From the NCBI GenBank assembly GCA_028287665.1, contig JAQBPF010000301.1, forward strand, positions 1-7,436: a stretch of DNA of 7,436 nt, written 5' to 3'. The translations under genes and the position numbers were made by a program. Under the pieces are notes generated by a model that was not told the origin of the DNA, ran no database searches, and saw only the letters and a program-made list of their open reading frames with translations. Below, piece after piece: positions 1 to 6,376 of the stretch. Numbering within the stretch: position 1 is the stretch's first letter; the number at the start of each line of letters is the position of its first letter. Origin of the DNA: Deinococcus sp. Lineage in GTDB: Bacteria > Deinococcota > Deinococci > Deinococcales > Deinococcaceae.

Positions 1-287
1 ACATGTTTGCCTGCGGCGATGGCCGCCAGACTGAGCGGCAGGTGCGTGTCGGTGGGCGTGCAGACATCCACCATCTCAATATCGGGGTCTTGCAGCATCT
101 CGCGGTAATCGGTGTACACCCGCCGCGCCCCGAACATCTGGGCCAGTCGGTGGGCCCGTTCCGGCACGCTGTCGCAGATGGCGACCAGGTCGACGCGGTC
201 ATACGCGGCGTAGCCCGGCAGGTGGGCCGATTCTGCCCAGGCATGGGCGCCGATCACGCCGACGCCAAGTTTTTTGGAAGAAGTCAT
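1..287 (-). CDS. Gfo/Idh/MocA-family oxidoreductase, N-terminal fragment (cut by window edge)
   Basis: Only the first 95 residues are present; the C-terminus lies beyond the left edge. They form the start of a Rossmann NAD(P)-binding domain: a beta strand with a glycine-rich turn (GVGVIGAHAW, residues 8-17), a second strand ending in an acidic residue (VDLVAICDS, 32-40), then VYTDYREMLQDPDIEMVDVC and the family's CTPTDTHLPLSLAAIAAGKH stretch (76-95), which normally leads into the EKP catalytic motif just outside the window. Members are cytoplasmic NAD(P)-dependent dehydrogenases acting on sugars, inositols or other hydroxy compounds; the substrate cannot be inferred here. The ATG at 287 is preceded by AAAGG at a 7-nt spacing. 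It overlaps the upstream reductase stop as ATGA, implying translational coupling within the same minus-strand operon. The first glycine motif is GxxxAHAW rather than the commonest GxGxxG, a variant seen in the wider superfamily. Confidence 0.88.
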   Translation of the reverse strand, partial: MTSSKKLGVGVIGAHAWAESAHLPGYAAYDRVDLVAICDSVPERAHRLAQMFGARRVYTDYREMLQDPDIEMVDVCTPTDTHLPLSLAAIAAGKH

Positions 288-1363
288 GGCAGGGCCTTTC
301 CGATGCTGTTCACGTAGGTCTCCAGTTCGTCGTAGTTGTGGAAGCCCAGCTCGCGCTGACCGTCCTCGATTTCGTAGATCATTTCGCAGAGCCGGGCGTT
401 CAGGCGGGTGTCGGCTCCGACCCGTTCGCCAAAGGCAATCAGCTTGCCGTTGCTGGAGCGCACTTCGCTGGGGCGGTTGCGGTACACGATGTCCCACCAG
501 ATCCCGCTGCCTTTTTTCTTGAAGCTGTGGGCCTGCGGTTTCTGGTCTTTTTTCAGGAGCCAGATGGCGTGCTGAATGTTGTCCAGCAGCTTCTGCGTTT
601 CGCCGGGGGTGGTGGGCTTGTAGTTGGCCGGATCAAAAAAGTCGAAGGCTTCGACCTGAATGCCGTTGGCCTCGGCAATTTCCAGGGCCTCGCGCACCAC
701 CGCGCCCGCCACACGGGCGTAGCGTTCCGACCCCAGGCTCTCGGTGACGGGGGCGTTGACCAGCGCGCTGAACACCACCTGGGCGCTGTACACCTCTTTG
801 GCCCAGATCTGGCCCCAGATGTTGTCGGAGAGTTGCACCTCGGTCAGCGCTTCCAGGCAGCGGGCCAGTTCCAGCAGGCGCGGCGTGCGCTGGCCGGTCA
901 TTTCTCCCAGTTGAATGGGGCCTTCATGCACGAATTCGATATGGCCGGGATCAACCAGCGCGCCGCCGTAGTTGGGAATACTGCCCATGACGCGCTCTGC
1001 GCCGCCCAATCCGGCCTGTTCCAGCCGCGCAATCAGGTCAGGCTCATTGAAGCCGTTCTGATAGGACACCACGAATGTCTCCGGCCCGAACAGCGGCAGA
1101 ACGCTTTCCAGTGCTTCCAGGCTGTGCTGCGATTTGGTGGCGATCATCACGCATTCAAGCGGTCCGGTCAGCTCGTGCGGGTGCAGGGCCTTCACGTCAA
1201 AGTGCAGGTCGCCCCGAACGCCGTCTACCTGGAGTCCATTGGTCTTGAGGGCGTCGATATGTTCGGCCCAGCGGTCCGTCAGGGTCACGTCGTGGCCCAT
1301 TTTGGACATATAGGCCCCCGCGAGGCCGCCGATGGCACCGGCCCCAATGATGGTTATCTTCAT
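284..1363 (-). CDS. Ketopantoate reductase (ApbA/PanE) family protein
   Basis: A 359-residue cytoplasmic NAD(P)H-dependent reductase. The N-terminus has the nucleotide-binding motif GAGAIGG (residues 7-13) and the ATKSQH segment (75-80) that carries the family's first conserved lysine. QNG (102-104) matches the conserved asparagine region. The helical C-terminal domain shows WAKE with the probable catalytic lysine K189, and SEVRSSNG (299-306) matching the conserved Glu...NG segment (E300). Characterised PanE enzymes reduce 2-dehydropantoate to pantoate for coenzyme A synthesis, but many paralogues act on other 2-keto acids or related compounds. This one is longer than typical PanE (about 290-320 residues), and the asparagines usually found 4 and 8 residues after the catalytic lysine appear as S193 and V197. 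Its place behind permease genes also argues for a catabolic role. The ATG start has AAGGA 7 nt upstream (1371-1375). It lies 73 nt after the DppC-type stop and overlaps the next gene by ATGA. Confidence 0.88.
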   Translation of the reverse strand: MKITIIGAGAIGGLAGAYMSKMGHDVTLTDRWAEHIDALKTNGLQVDGVRGDLHFDVKALHPHELTGPLECVMIATKSQHSLEALESVLPLFGPETFVVSYQNGFNEPDLIARLEQAGLGGAERVMGSIPNYGGALVDPGHIEFVHEGPIQLGEMTGQRTPRLLELARCLEALTEVQLSDNIWGQIWAKEVYSAQVVFSALVNAPVTESLGSERYARVAGAVVREALEIAEANGIQVEAFDFFDPANYKPTTPGETQKLLDNIQHAIWLLKKDQKPQAHSFKKKGSGIWWDIVYRNRPSEVRSSNGKLIAFGERVGADTRLNARLCEMIYEIEDGQRELGFHNYDELETYVNSIGKALP

Positions 1364-1436
1364 GGTTGTTTCCTTGGGTCAGAACGACTTGGGTGTGAAG
1401 AGAAGGTCGAACGAGAAGAAACGGGGAACGCTCTGT

Positions 1437-2327
1437 TCAGTTGCGGGGATCGAGCGCGTCCCGCAGGCCATCGCCCAGAAAATTGACGGCCAGCACCGTA
1501 AACAGGATCATCAGGCCGGGGAAGACGGCCAGCCACGGCGCCCCCTGAAGCCACTGGCTGGCCGAGTTGAGCAGGTTGCCCCAGGTGGGCGTGGGCGGCT
1601 GAACGCCCAGGCCCAGAAAGCTCAGGGCACTTTCGAGCATGATGGCGCTGCCGACAGCCAGGGTGGTGGACACCACGACGGGGCCAATGGCGTTGGGCAG
1701 AATGTGCCGGAACATGATCCGTCCGTGGCTGCCCCCCAGAGCGCGGCTGGCTTCCACATATTCGCGCTCGCGCAGGCTCAGGAATTGGCCGCGCACCAAC
1801 CGCGCCGTGCCCATCCAGCCCAGAGCGCCGATGATGCAGATCAGCAGGGTGACGCTGGGCCGGATCATGCCGCTGACCAGAATCACCAGCGGCAGCAGAG
1901 GAATCGACAGCACGACATCGGTAAAGCGCATCAGCAGGGTATCGATCCAGCCCCGGTAGTAGCCGGCCAGGGCGCCGATGAGCGTGCCCAGCAGCGTGGC
2001 GATCAGGGCGCTGCTGATGCCCACCGACAGGGAGATCCTCGCGCCATACAGCACCCGCGTCAGGGCGTCGCGGCCCAGTTCGTCGGTGCCCATCGGGTGG
2101 GCGCGGCTGGGCGGCTGCGGCGTGCCGATGATGTCGAGGTCCTGTCCATCAAAGGTATACGGCGTGAGTTGCGGGGCCAGCAGGGCGGCGACGCCCATCA
2201 GCACCAAGACCCCGAGGCCGATCAGGGCCAGCTTATGCTTGACGAAGGTCCGTAAAAAGCGCCGCCAGGGCGATTCGGTGCGGGTCACCCGAACAGGGAC
2301 GGGGGCGGGAGAACTGAGCTCAGTCAT
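1437..2327 (-). CDS. DppC/OppC-type peptide ABC transporter permease
   Basis: A 296-residue inner-membrane permease of the dipeptide/oligopeptide/nickel ABC importer class. It has the DppC-type layout: a charged cytoplasmic N-terminus with WRRFLRTFVKHKLALIGLG (21-39), a first membrane segment (about 34-52), a periplasmic stretch ending in HPMGTDELGRDALTRVLYGA (77-96), which is a hallmark of this subunit, then about five more membrane segments (roughly 98-122, 131-154, 158-172, 214-235, 266-286). The EAA loop that docks on the ATPase is at about 189-212 (EYVEASRALGGS...RHILPN). The C-terminus LGDGLRDALDPR is also typical. It would pair with the DppB-type protein to form the channel. The ATG lies inside the end of the DppB-type gene, an 8-bp overlap ATGACTGA, with AGGA about 6 nt upstream, so the two are probably translated together. 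Length is normal and intact. The transported compound cannot be told from the permease. Confidence 0.95.
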   Translation of the reverse strand: MTELSSPAPVPVRVTRTESPWRRFLRTFVKHKLALIGLGVLVLMGVAALLAPQLTPYTFDGQDLDIIGTPQPPSRAHPMGTDELGRDALTRVLYGARISLSVGISSALIATLLGTLIGALAGYYRGWIDTLLMRFTDVVLSIPLLPLVILVSGMIRPSVTLLICIIGALGWMGTARLVRGQFLSLREREYVEASRALGGSHGRIMFRHILPNAIGPVVVSTTLAVGSAIMLESALSFLGLGVQPPTPTWGNLLNSASQWLQGAPWLAVFPGLMILFTVLAVNFLGDGLRDALDPRN

Positions 2328-3273
2328 AACGGATCCTGGGGTCGGCAGCAGCGTAGGCGAGGTCGGCCAGGACGTTGGTGATCACCAGGGCAAAGGAACC
2401 CAGCATCATCAGGGCCAGCAGCACGGGGTAATCCCGGCCGTTCATGCTCTCGATAAAGAGCCGTCCGATGCCCGGCCACGCAAAAATCGTTTCAGTAATG
2501 ACCGCGCCGGACAGAATGCCTGCAAAATCGAGGGCCACCACCGTAATGACGGGAATCAGGGCGTTGCGCAGGGCGTGGCGGTACACCACCTTGTTGTGGG
2601 GCAGGCCTTTGGCTTTGGCTGTGCGCACGTAGTCCTGACTCAGCACTTCGACCATGCTCGAGCGCATGTACCGGCTCCATCCCGCCACATTGGCAAAGGC
2701 CAGAATCAGGGCGGGCAGCGCCAGATGCCGCAGCAGATCCACCAATGAATTCTCTCCGATGGTCTGCATGCCTGCAGAGGGCAGGATCCGCCACTGCACG
2801 GCAAACAGCAGTTGCAGCATGAGGGCCAGCCAGAACACGGGCATGCTGATGCCCAGGAAGGACATGAACGTGATGCCGTAATCCGTGGCGCTGTAACGGC
2901 GCACGGCGCTGAGAACCCCGAGCGGCACGGCCACCAGCAGGGCCAGAAAGAAACTGGACCCGCCCAGAACGATGGTCGGCCACAGCCGCTCCGAAATTTC
3001 GGTAACGACGGGGCGGGCCGTGCGGATGGAATAGCCCCACTCGCCCGTGAAGAAGGCCGTGACCCATTTGGTGTACTGCACGGGCAGCGGCTGATCCAGG
3101 CCCAGCGCCACTTTCATCTGGTCAAGGGCTTCTTGAGAGACGCTCGGGTTGTCGGCGTAGACATCCATGGGGGTTCCGGGGGCCAGGTGGAGCACGCCGA
3201 ACAGCACCAGCGAGACGCCCAGAAGCAGCGGAATGGTTCCCAACATACGTTTCAGCAGATAGTTCAGGGTCAC
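2320..3273 (-). CDS. DppB/OppB-type peptide ABC transporter permease
   Basis: A 317-residue inner-membrane permease. The N-terminus YLLKRMLGTIPLLLGVSLVL (5-24) is the usual DppB first membrane segment. It is followed by a periplasmic part with ALGLDQPLPVQYTKW (56-70) and GEWGYS (77-82), both characteristic of this subunit. Further membrane segments lie at about 100-122, 134-160, 184-198, 238-260 and 285-308. The EAA loop is at about 215-239 (YVRTAKAKGL...RHALRNAL), and the C-terminus AAADPRIRYD is typical. The start is a GTG at 3273; the first in-frame ATG (codon 10, position 3246) would remove part of the first membrane segment, so GTG is preferred. Its ribosome binding site is poor: only GAGG about 11 nt upstream. 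It lies downstream of a strong stem-loop in the 67-nt gap after the binding-protein gene, which fits lower expression of the permease than of the binding protein. Confidence 0.94.
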   Translation of the reverse strand: MTLNYLLKRMLGTIPLLLGVSLVLFGVLHLAPGTPMDVYADNPSVSQEALDQMKVALGLDQPLPVQYTKWVTAFFTGEWGYSIRTARPVVTEISERLWPTIVLGGSSFFLALLVAVPLGVLSAVRRYSATDYGITFMSFLGISMPVFWLALMLQLLFAVQWRILPSAGMQTIGENSLVDLLRHLALPALILAFANVAGWSRYMRSSMVEVLSQDYVRTAKAKGLPHNKVVYRHALRNALIPVITVVALDFAGILSGAVITETIFAWPGIGRLFIESMNGRDYPVLLALMMLGSFALVITNVLADLAYAAADPRIRYD

Positions 3274-3297
3274 GTTCGCCAGGACCTCGGTTGCGAG

Positions 3298-3328
3298 AGG
3301 CAGAGCCCAGAGGTACCGGACTCTGCCT
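3298..3328 (-). promoter_or_regulatory. Intergenic stem-loop between binding-protein and permease genes
   Basis: Read on the minus strand, AGGCAGAGTCC pairs with GGGCTCTGCCT around a 9-nt loop (GGTACCTCT). This gives 11 pairs, 10 Watson-Crick and one G-U. It begins 12 nt after the binding-protein stop codon and ends 24 nt before the GTG of the DppB-type gene. No U-run follows, so it is not a classical intrinsic terminator. Its place suits an mRNA-stabilising or partial-attenuation hairpin of the kind known in other binding-protein transporter operons such as mal. The structure is seen in the sequence; the role is inferred. Confidence 0.7.
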
Positions 3329-3340
3329 ACAGGAGGGCGC

Positions 3341-4960
3341 TTACTTCTTCAGATACCAACTGCTGGTATTGACGAAGTTCGTCATGTTGGTGGGGTTGGG
3401 CACGAAATTCCCAAGCTTGTTGGTGACGGCAATTACCGAGAGGTTGGTGGTGATCGGAATGGTGGGCAGCACCTTCGTCAACTCGGCCTGGAATTCCATC
3501 AGGGCCGATTTCTGTACGGCGGGATCGAGCGTGTTCTCGGCGCGGTCCAGCAGAGTGTCGATTCTGGGGTTGCTGAAGCCCTGCCCGTTGTTGACGCCGC
3601 CCGTCTTGAAGAAGACGCTGTACACCGGATCGGCGCTGGTGATCCAGCCGCTGTAGAACACGTCGTAGCCGCCCTTGTAGCGGGCTTCGCGGAAGGCGAC
3701 GCCCGTCTTGTTGTCGGGCTGAAGCTCGATACCTACGGCCTTCAGGCTGCTGATGATGACCTGCTGGGCGACTTCATCGTTGGCCCGTCCGGCCTGAACC
3801 AGAATCTTGTAGCTCATGCGCTGGCCGTTCTTGACCCGGATGCCGTCTGGGCCGGGTTTGTATCCGGCGGCGTCCAGCAGGGCCTTGGCCTTGGTGGGAT
3901 TGTAGGGATACTTGGTGACGTTCCGGTTGCTGGCCGAGAAGACCGGAACCACCACGGTATCGATAGGCTTGGGAAACCCTCCCAGCGCTTTGGAAATGGC
4001 GCTCTTGTTGATGGCGTAGGCGAACGCCTGACGCACGTTCAGGTCACGCAGCGCTTCTGGCCCTTTGAAGTTGAAATCGAGGTGCTGCCAGCTCAATACG
4101 TTGTTCTTGACGATATTCATGTTGGGCAGCGCGTCCAGTTGGGTGACCTGTGCATACGGCACGCTGGGCGTCATCTGAATTTCGCCGGACTTCAGCTGGG
4201 TGACCAGCGTATTGGCGTCTGGAATGATTTTGAACACGATCTGGTCGAGGTAGGGCAGCTGCACGCCCTTGCTGTCCTTGCGCCAGTACAGGGGATTGCG
4301 TTCCACGATCACGTACTGGCCGCGGCGGAATTCCTTGACCTTGAACGGTCCGGTGCCCAGCGGTTTTTCGTTGTAGACGTCGGTGTTCAGGTCTTTTCCT
4401 TCAAGGGCGTGCTTGGGGAAAATCCCGAAGGTGAACAGCGTGCTGGCGTAATCCGGCGCGACCCGCTTGTAGTTGACCACGGCGGTGTAGGGGTCCGGGG
4501 TATCGATGGAGCTGACGTCTTCACTGCCGTCTTTGGATTCGGCAATGAATTTGGGATTCTTGATGGCCTCCCAGGTAAATTTCACGTCCGCGCTGGTAAA
4601 GGGTGCGCCGTCCGACCATTTCACGTTGCGGCGCAGCTTGTAGGTGATGCTCATCTGCTTGCCGTCAGCGCTGAGTTTGATGCCTCCGTTTTTGATGGTC
4701 GGTACGGTGGTGGCCAGCACGGGGACGTAGTTGGCGTTCTTGTCGGGCGCCAGCAGGCCCTCGACCACGGTGGCCTGGACGTCGCCCAGATAACCCGTGG
4801 AGTAGACGTTCAGCGTGTCGATGTCGTAGCTGAGTCCGACGGTAAGGGTTCCGCCACGTTCCTGAGCCAGAGCGGTTCCGCAGAGCAGAATGCTGGTGAG
4901 GGCCAACAGAAGACGGCCTTTTCGCGATACGGAATGCTGGCTGATCGGACTTAACTTCAT
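3341..4960 (-). CDS. Family 5 extracellular solute-binding protein (DppA/OppA-type)
   Basis: A 539-residue secreted binding protein that would capture the substrate outside the membrane and deliver it to the two permeases. The N-terminus has a basic region (SVSRKGR, 10-16), a hydrophobic core (LLLALTSILL, 17-26) and a likely signal peptidase I site after ALA (30-32), before QERGGTLTVG. Family 5 signatures follow: EGLLAPD (about 67-73), the KWSDGAPFTSADVKFTWEA block (about 114-132), which is the family hallmark, and LGTGPFKVKEF (about 201-211). Length is typical. The start was set at the ATG at 4960 because AGGAGGT lies 5 nt upstream; a GTG 24 nt further out (4984) would put the ribosome binding site inside the gene. 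The gene is first in the minus-strand operon, directly facing the divergent regulatory region. Family members bind di/oligopeptides, but also nickel, sugars, opines and other compounds, so the ligand is open. Confidence 0.94.
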   Translation of the reverse strand: MKLSPISQHSVSRKGRLLLALTSILLCGTALAQERGGTLTVGLSYDIDTLNVYSTGYLGDVQATVVEGLLAPDKNANYVPVLATTVPTIKNGGIKLSADGKQMSITYKLRRNVKWSDGAPFTSADVKFTWEAIKNPKFIAESKDGSEDVSSIDTPDPYTAVVNYKRVAPDYASTLFTFGIFPKHALEGKDLNTDVYNEKPLGTGPFKVKEFRRGQYVIVERNPLYWRKDSKGVQLPYLDQIVFKIIPDANTLVTQLKSGEIQMTPSVPYAQVTQLDALPNMNIVKNNVLSWQHLDFNFKGPEALRDLNVRQAFAYAINKSAISKALGGFPKPIDTVVVPVFSASNRNVTKYPYNPTKAKALLDAAGYKPGPDGIRVKNGQRMSYKILVQAGRANDEVAQQVIISSLKAVGIELQPDNKTGVAFREARYKGGYDVFYSGWITSADPVYSVFFKTGGVNNGQGFSNPRIDTLLDRAENTLDPAVQKSALMEFQAELTKVLPTIPITTNLSVIAVTNKLGNFVPNPTNMTNFVNTSSWYLKK

Positions 4961-4965
4961 GGGAA

Positions 4966-4971
4966 CCTCCT
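4966..4971 (-). promoter_or_regulatory. Ribosome binding site of the solute-binding protein gene
   Basis: AGGAGG on the minus strand, followed by TTCCC and then ATG at 4960. It is a near-perfect anti-16S match and decides the start codon over the GTG at 4984. It is much stronger than the site before the first permease gene. Confidence 0.8.
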
Positions 4972-5036
4972 GAATAGGGGACACAGAACGTTTTCGCGGC
5001 CATTTCCTAACTACAAGCGTTGTTTGCTTAGCAGTG

Positions 5037-5066
5037 AGTGTGAGGGTGCTGACAGAGAAATGTCAA
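5037..5066 (-). promoter_or_regulatory. Candidate promoter of the transporter operon
   Basis: Reading on the minus strand, TTGACA (5066-5061) is a perfect -35 match. At an 18-nt spacing lies CACACT (5042-5037), a poor -10 with three of six consensus bases. Transcription would begin near 5030, giving a leader of about 70 nt. The weak -10 makes this a tentative call; it may need an activator or may be a chance hexamer. Confidence 0.3.
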
Positions 5067-5070
5067 GCGC

Positions 5071-5100
5071 GCAACAGGAAATTATTCCGTCAGATAGAAT
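5071..5100 (+). promoter_or_regulatory. Candidate promoter of the metallopeptidase/IclR operon
   Basis: TAGAAT (5095-5100) matches five of six bases of the -10 consensus. At an 18-nt spacing upstream is GCAACA (5071-5076), a weak -35 with three matches. Transcription would start near 5107, leaving a leader of about 60 nt. One palindrome (5077-5088) would lie in the spacer and the other (5119-5133) just after the start site, both suitable for repression. An alternative -10 is the TATAGATA run at 5107-5114. Confidence 0.35.
5077..5088. promoter_or_regulatory. Small palindrome GGAA-ATTA-TTCC, possible IclR-type operator
   Basis: GGAA and TTCC arms flank a 4-nt AT core. It resembles the E. coli IclR box TGGAAATNATTTCCA, lacking one T in the right half. 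Only four arm bases are fully symmetric, so chance is possible. It falls between the candidate -35 and -10 of the right-hand operon. Confidence 0.3.
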
Positions 5101-5118
5101 AAGTTGTATAGATATAGG

Positions 5119-5133
5119 TTCCACATCGTGGAA
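5119..5133. promoter_or_regulatory. 15-bp palindrome TTCCAC-ATC-GTGGAA, likely regulator operator
   Basis: Two perfect 6-bp inverted arms are separated by 3 nt. It lies 35 bp upstream of the metallopeptidase start, within the predicted 5' leader and too far from the start codon to mask the ribosome binding site directly. The width of 15 bp and the TTCC...GGAA core fit a dimeric winged-helix regulator such as the IclR protein encoded downstream. Binding by that protein is inference. A 6-bp stem with a 3-nt loop in RNA is also possible but short. Confidence 0.5.
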
Positions 5134-5154
5134 TTTACGTCTAGGATAGAGACC

Positions 5155-5160
5155 AAGGAG
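5155..5160 (+). promoter_or_regulatory. Ribosome binding site of the metallopeptidase-like gene
   Basis: AAGGAG followed by 7 nt and ATG at 5168. It is a strong, well-spaced site that fixes the start of the first gene of the right-hand operon; the two following genes lack comparable sites. Confidence 0.75.
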
Positions 5161-5167
5161 AAACTAA

Positions 5168-6376
5168 ATGACTACCAGTACGCCGCAGGACCATGAGATT
5201 GGCCGTCGTCTTACCGCCCTTACCATTGGAATGGACCATCTGGAACGCCGCCTGTCGCGGGGTCACGGCGTGCTGGACAGTGAAGGGCTGGTGCCAATCT
5301 ATCTGGGTGACCAGCTGGTGCCTGCCACGCCTCTGGCCGACTGGGACGCAGTGCAGCACGAACTCAGCTCGCTGGAGCAGGCGGCGTCGAGTCTGGAAGC
5401 CGGACCCCGACGGGTCTTTTTGGACGACATGTTCCGTTCGTTGCGCACTGCTGCCCGCCTGTTCGAAGGCGAAGAGCTGAGCTTCAAAGAAAAACTGGAA
5501 GGATTGGTGGGCGTTCCGGCACAGGCCGTCGACCCCGAGCAGATCGAAAGCATGAAATTGGACGTGGACCGGGTGCTGATGGACGCTGGATACCGTCAGG
5601 GCACGGTCGCAGAGCGGGTGGCCCGCTGGGAGCAGGAACAGGCCATCCCCACAGAGCGACTGGAAGCCGAATTCAAGCTGCTGATGGACGATGCACAGGC
5701 CCGCACGGACCGCCTGATCTACGCCACCGGCGACTACCAGATGCAGCTCAACACCCTGCGCGGCGTCCCCTTCACGGCCCGCTGCAATTTCAACGAAGGC
5801 CAGATGGACCTGAACGTGGATCTCAGCTTTACGCGCAGCGCCCTGAAACATCTGGTGGCGCATGAGGTGTTCCCCGGCCACTCGACCCAACTGCTGCTGA
5901 CCCGCGACTGGGCCCAGCAGGGCAAAAGCACCGCCGATGTGCTGCTGTGCACCACCAACGCGGTAACGGGGTGCGTGCAGGAAGGCATCGGAGATCAGGG
6001 CGTGCATCTGATCGACTGGATCGAAGACGAGGGCGATCTGCTTCACCGGGCCTTGCGGCGGGTGCGCAGCGCCACCGCCACCAGCGCTGCCTGGTACCAG
6101 ATGGGCGAAGGCTGGCCCGAAGCCCGCGTGATCGAGTATCTGGAACAGCACAGCTTTGGCCAGCGGCCCTGGATTGAGGGGCGCGTGCGCTTTGCCAGCT
6201 ATCCGTTCCGTGGTCCCTTCATTGCCAGCTACTGGTTTGGCGACGAGGCGGTGCGGGAAGTCCGTGAACGCACACTCCCCGAAGACCGGGCTGCATTTGT
6301 GGAATACCTTTATGGTCAGATGCATTCACCCCGGAGCCTCCTGATGTTTGATCCCCAACGACGTGCAACCGCATGA
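5168..6376 (+). CDS. DUF885-like putative metallopeptidase (HExxPGH motif)
   Basis: A 402-residue protein with no signal peptide or membrane segment, so probably cytoplasmic. The centre holds HEVFPGHSTQ (232-241), matching the HExxPGHxxQ motif of DUF885 proteins, which are related to zinc metallopeptidases. E272 in QEGIGDQG (271-278), 34 residues after the motif's last histidine, is a candidate third metal ligand. The later SYPFRGPFIASYWFG (344-358) resembles the conserved G...SY..G segment of the family, and the end HSPRSLLMFDP (386-396) resembles its C-terminal closing block. The N-terminal 200 residues are mostly helical and charged. Many DUF885 proteins are 550-600 residues and exported, so this is a short cytoplasmic variant. 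Few members are characterised and the reaction is not known; peptide or amide hydrolysis is inferred from the motif and from the neighbouring peptide-type transporter and M24 gene. The ATG is set by AAGGAG 7 nt upstream. The stop overlaps the IclR start as ATGA. Confidence 0.72.
   Translation: MTTSTPQDHEIGRRLTALTIGMDHLERRLSRGHGVLDSEGLVPIYLGDQLVPATPLADWDAVQHELSSLEQAASSLEAGPRRVFLDDMFRSLRTAARLFEGEELSFKEKLEGLVGVPAQAVDPEQIESMKLDVDRVLMDAGYRQGTVAERVARWEQEQAIPTERLEAEFKLLMDDAQARTDRLIYATGDYQMQLNTLRGVPFTARCNFNEGQMDLNVDLSFTRSALKHLVAHEVFPGHSTQLLLTRDWAQQGKSTADVLLCTTNAVTGCVQEGIGDQGVHLIDWIEDEGDLLHRALRRVRSATATSAAWYQMGEGWPEARVIEYLEQHSFGQRPWIEGRVRFASYPFRGPFIASYWFGDEAVREVRERTLPEDRAAFVEYLYGQMHSPRSLLMFDPQRRATA

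Larger units (their letters stand above)
4961..5167. promoter_or_regulatory. Divergent intergenic control region
   Basis: A 207-bp non-coding stretch between two head-to-head genes. Its right half (about 5075-5140) is clearly richer in A and T than the flanking genes. It must hold the promoters for both the transporter operon and the peptidase/IclR operon. Within it are a TTGACA-like element reading left, a TAGAAT element reading right, and two TTCC/GGAA palindromes, listed separately. Because an IclR-family gene is second in the right-hand operon, this region is the natural candidate for its binding sites. No small gene with a convincing ribosome binding site was seen inside it. Confidence 0.75.

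Noticed and set aside
1364..1436. Possible stem-loop or small gene in the 73-nt gap between the DppC-type and reductase genes
   Set aside because: Only short imperfect complementarities (about four bases) were found; apart from the AAGGA ribosome binding site nothing supports a feature.
338..1486. Long plus-strand open frame (382 codons) opposite the reductase gene
   Set aside because: Its product has no recognisable family and is rich in H, Q, G and A, as expected for the antisense of a GC-rich gene. The minus strand encodes a clear ApbA/PanE protein with a good ribosome binding site.
3298..3328. Intergenic hairpin as an intrinsic terminator
   Set aside because: No T-run follows on the transcribed strand and the permease genes downstream need the same transcript; a stabilising or attenuating hairpin fits better.
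4870..4890. Lipobox in the binding-protein signal peptide (cysteine in SILLCGT)
   Set aside because: The residue before the cysteine is Leu rather than Gly/Ala/Ser, while an ALA signal peptidase I site lies five residues further on; lipoprotein processing is unlikely.
4082..4954. Plus-strand open frame opposite the solute-binding protein gene
   Set aside because: It is antisense to a clear family 5 binding protein and has no family features of its own.
4961..4984. Longer solute-binding protein starting at GTG 4984
   Set aside because: It would add eight residues ahead of the signal peptide and place the AGGAGG ribosome binding site within the coding region.
5141..6325. Long minus-strand open frame (394 codons) opposite the metallopeptidase-like gene
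   Set aside because: It starts inside the intergenic control region, shows no recognisable domain, and mirrors a plus-strand gene that has a strong ribosome binding site and an HExxPGH motif.
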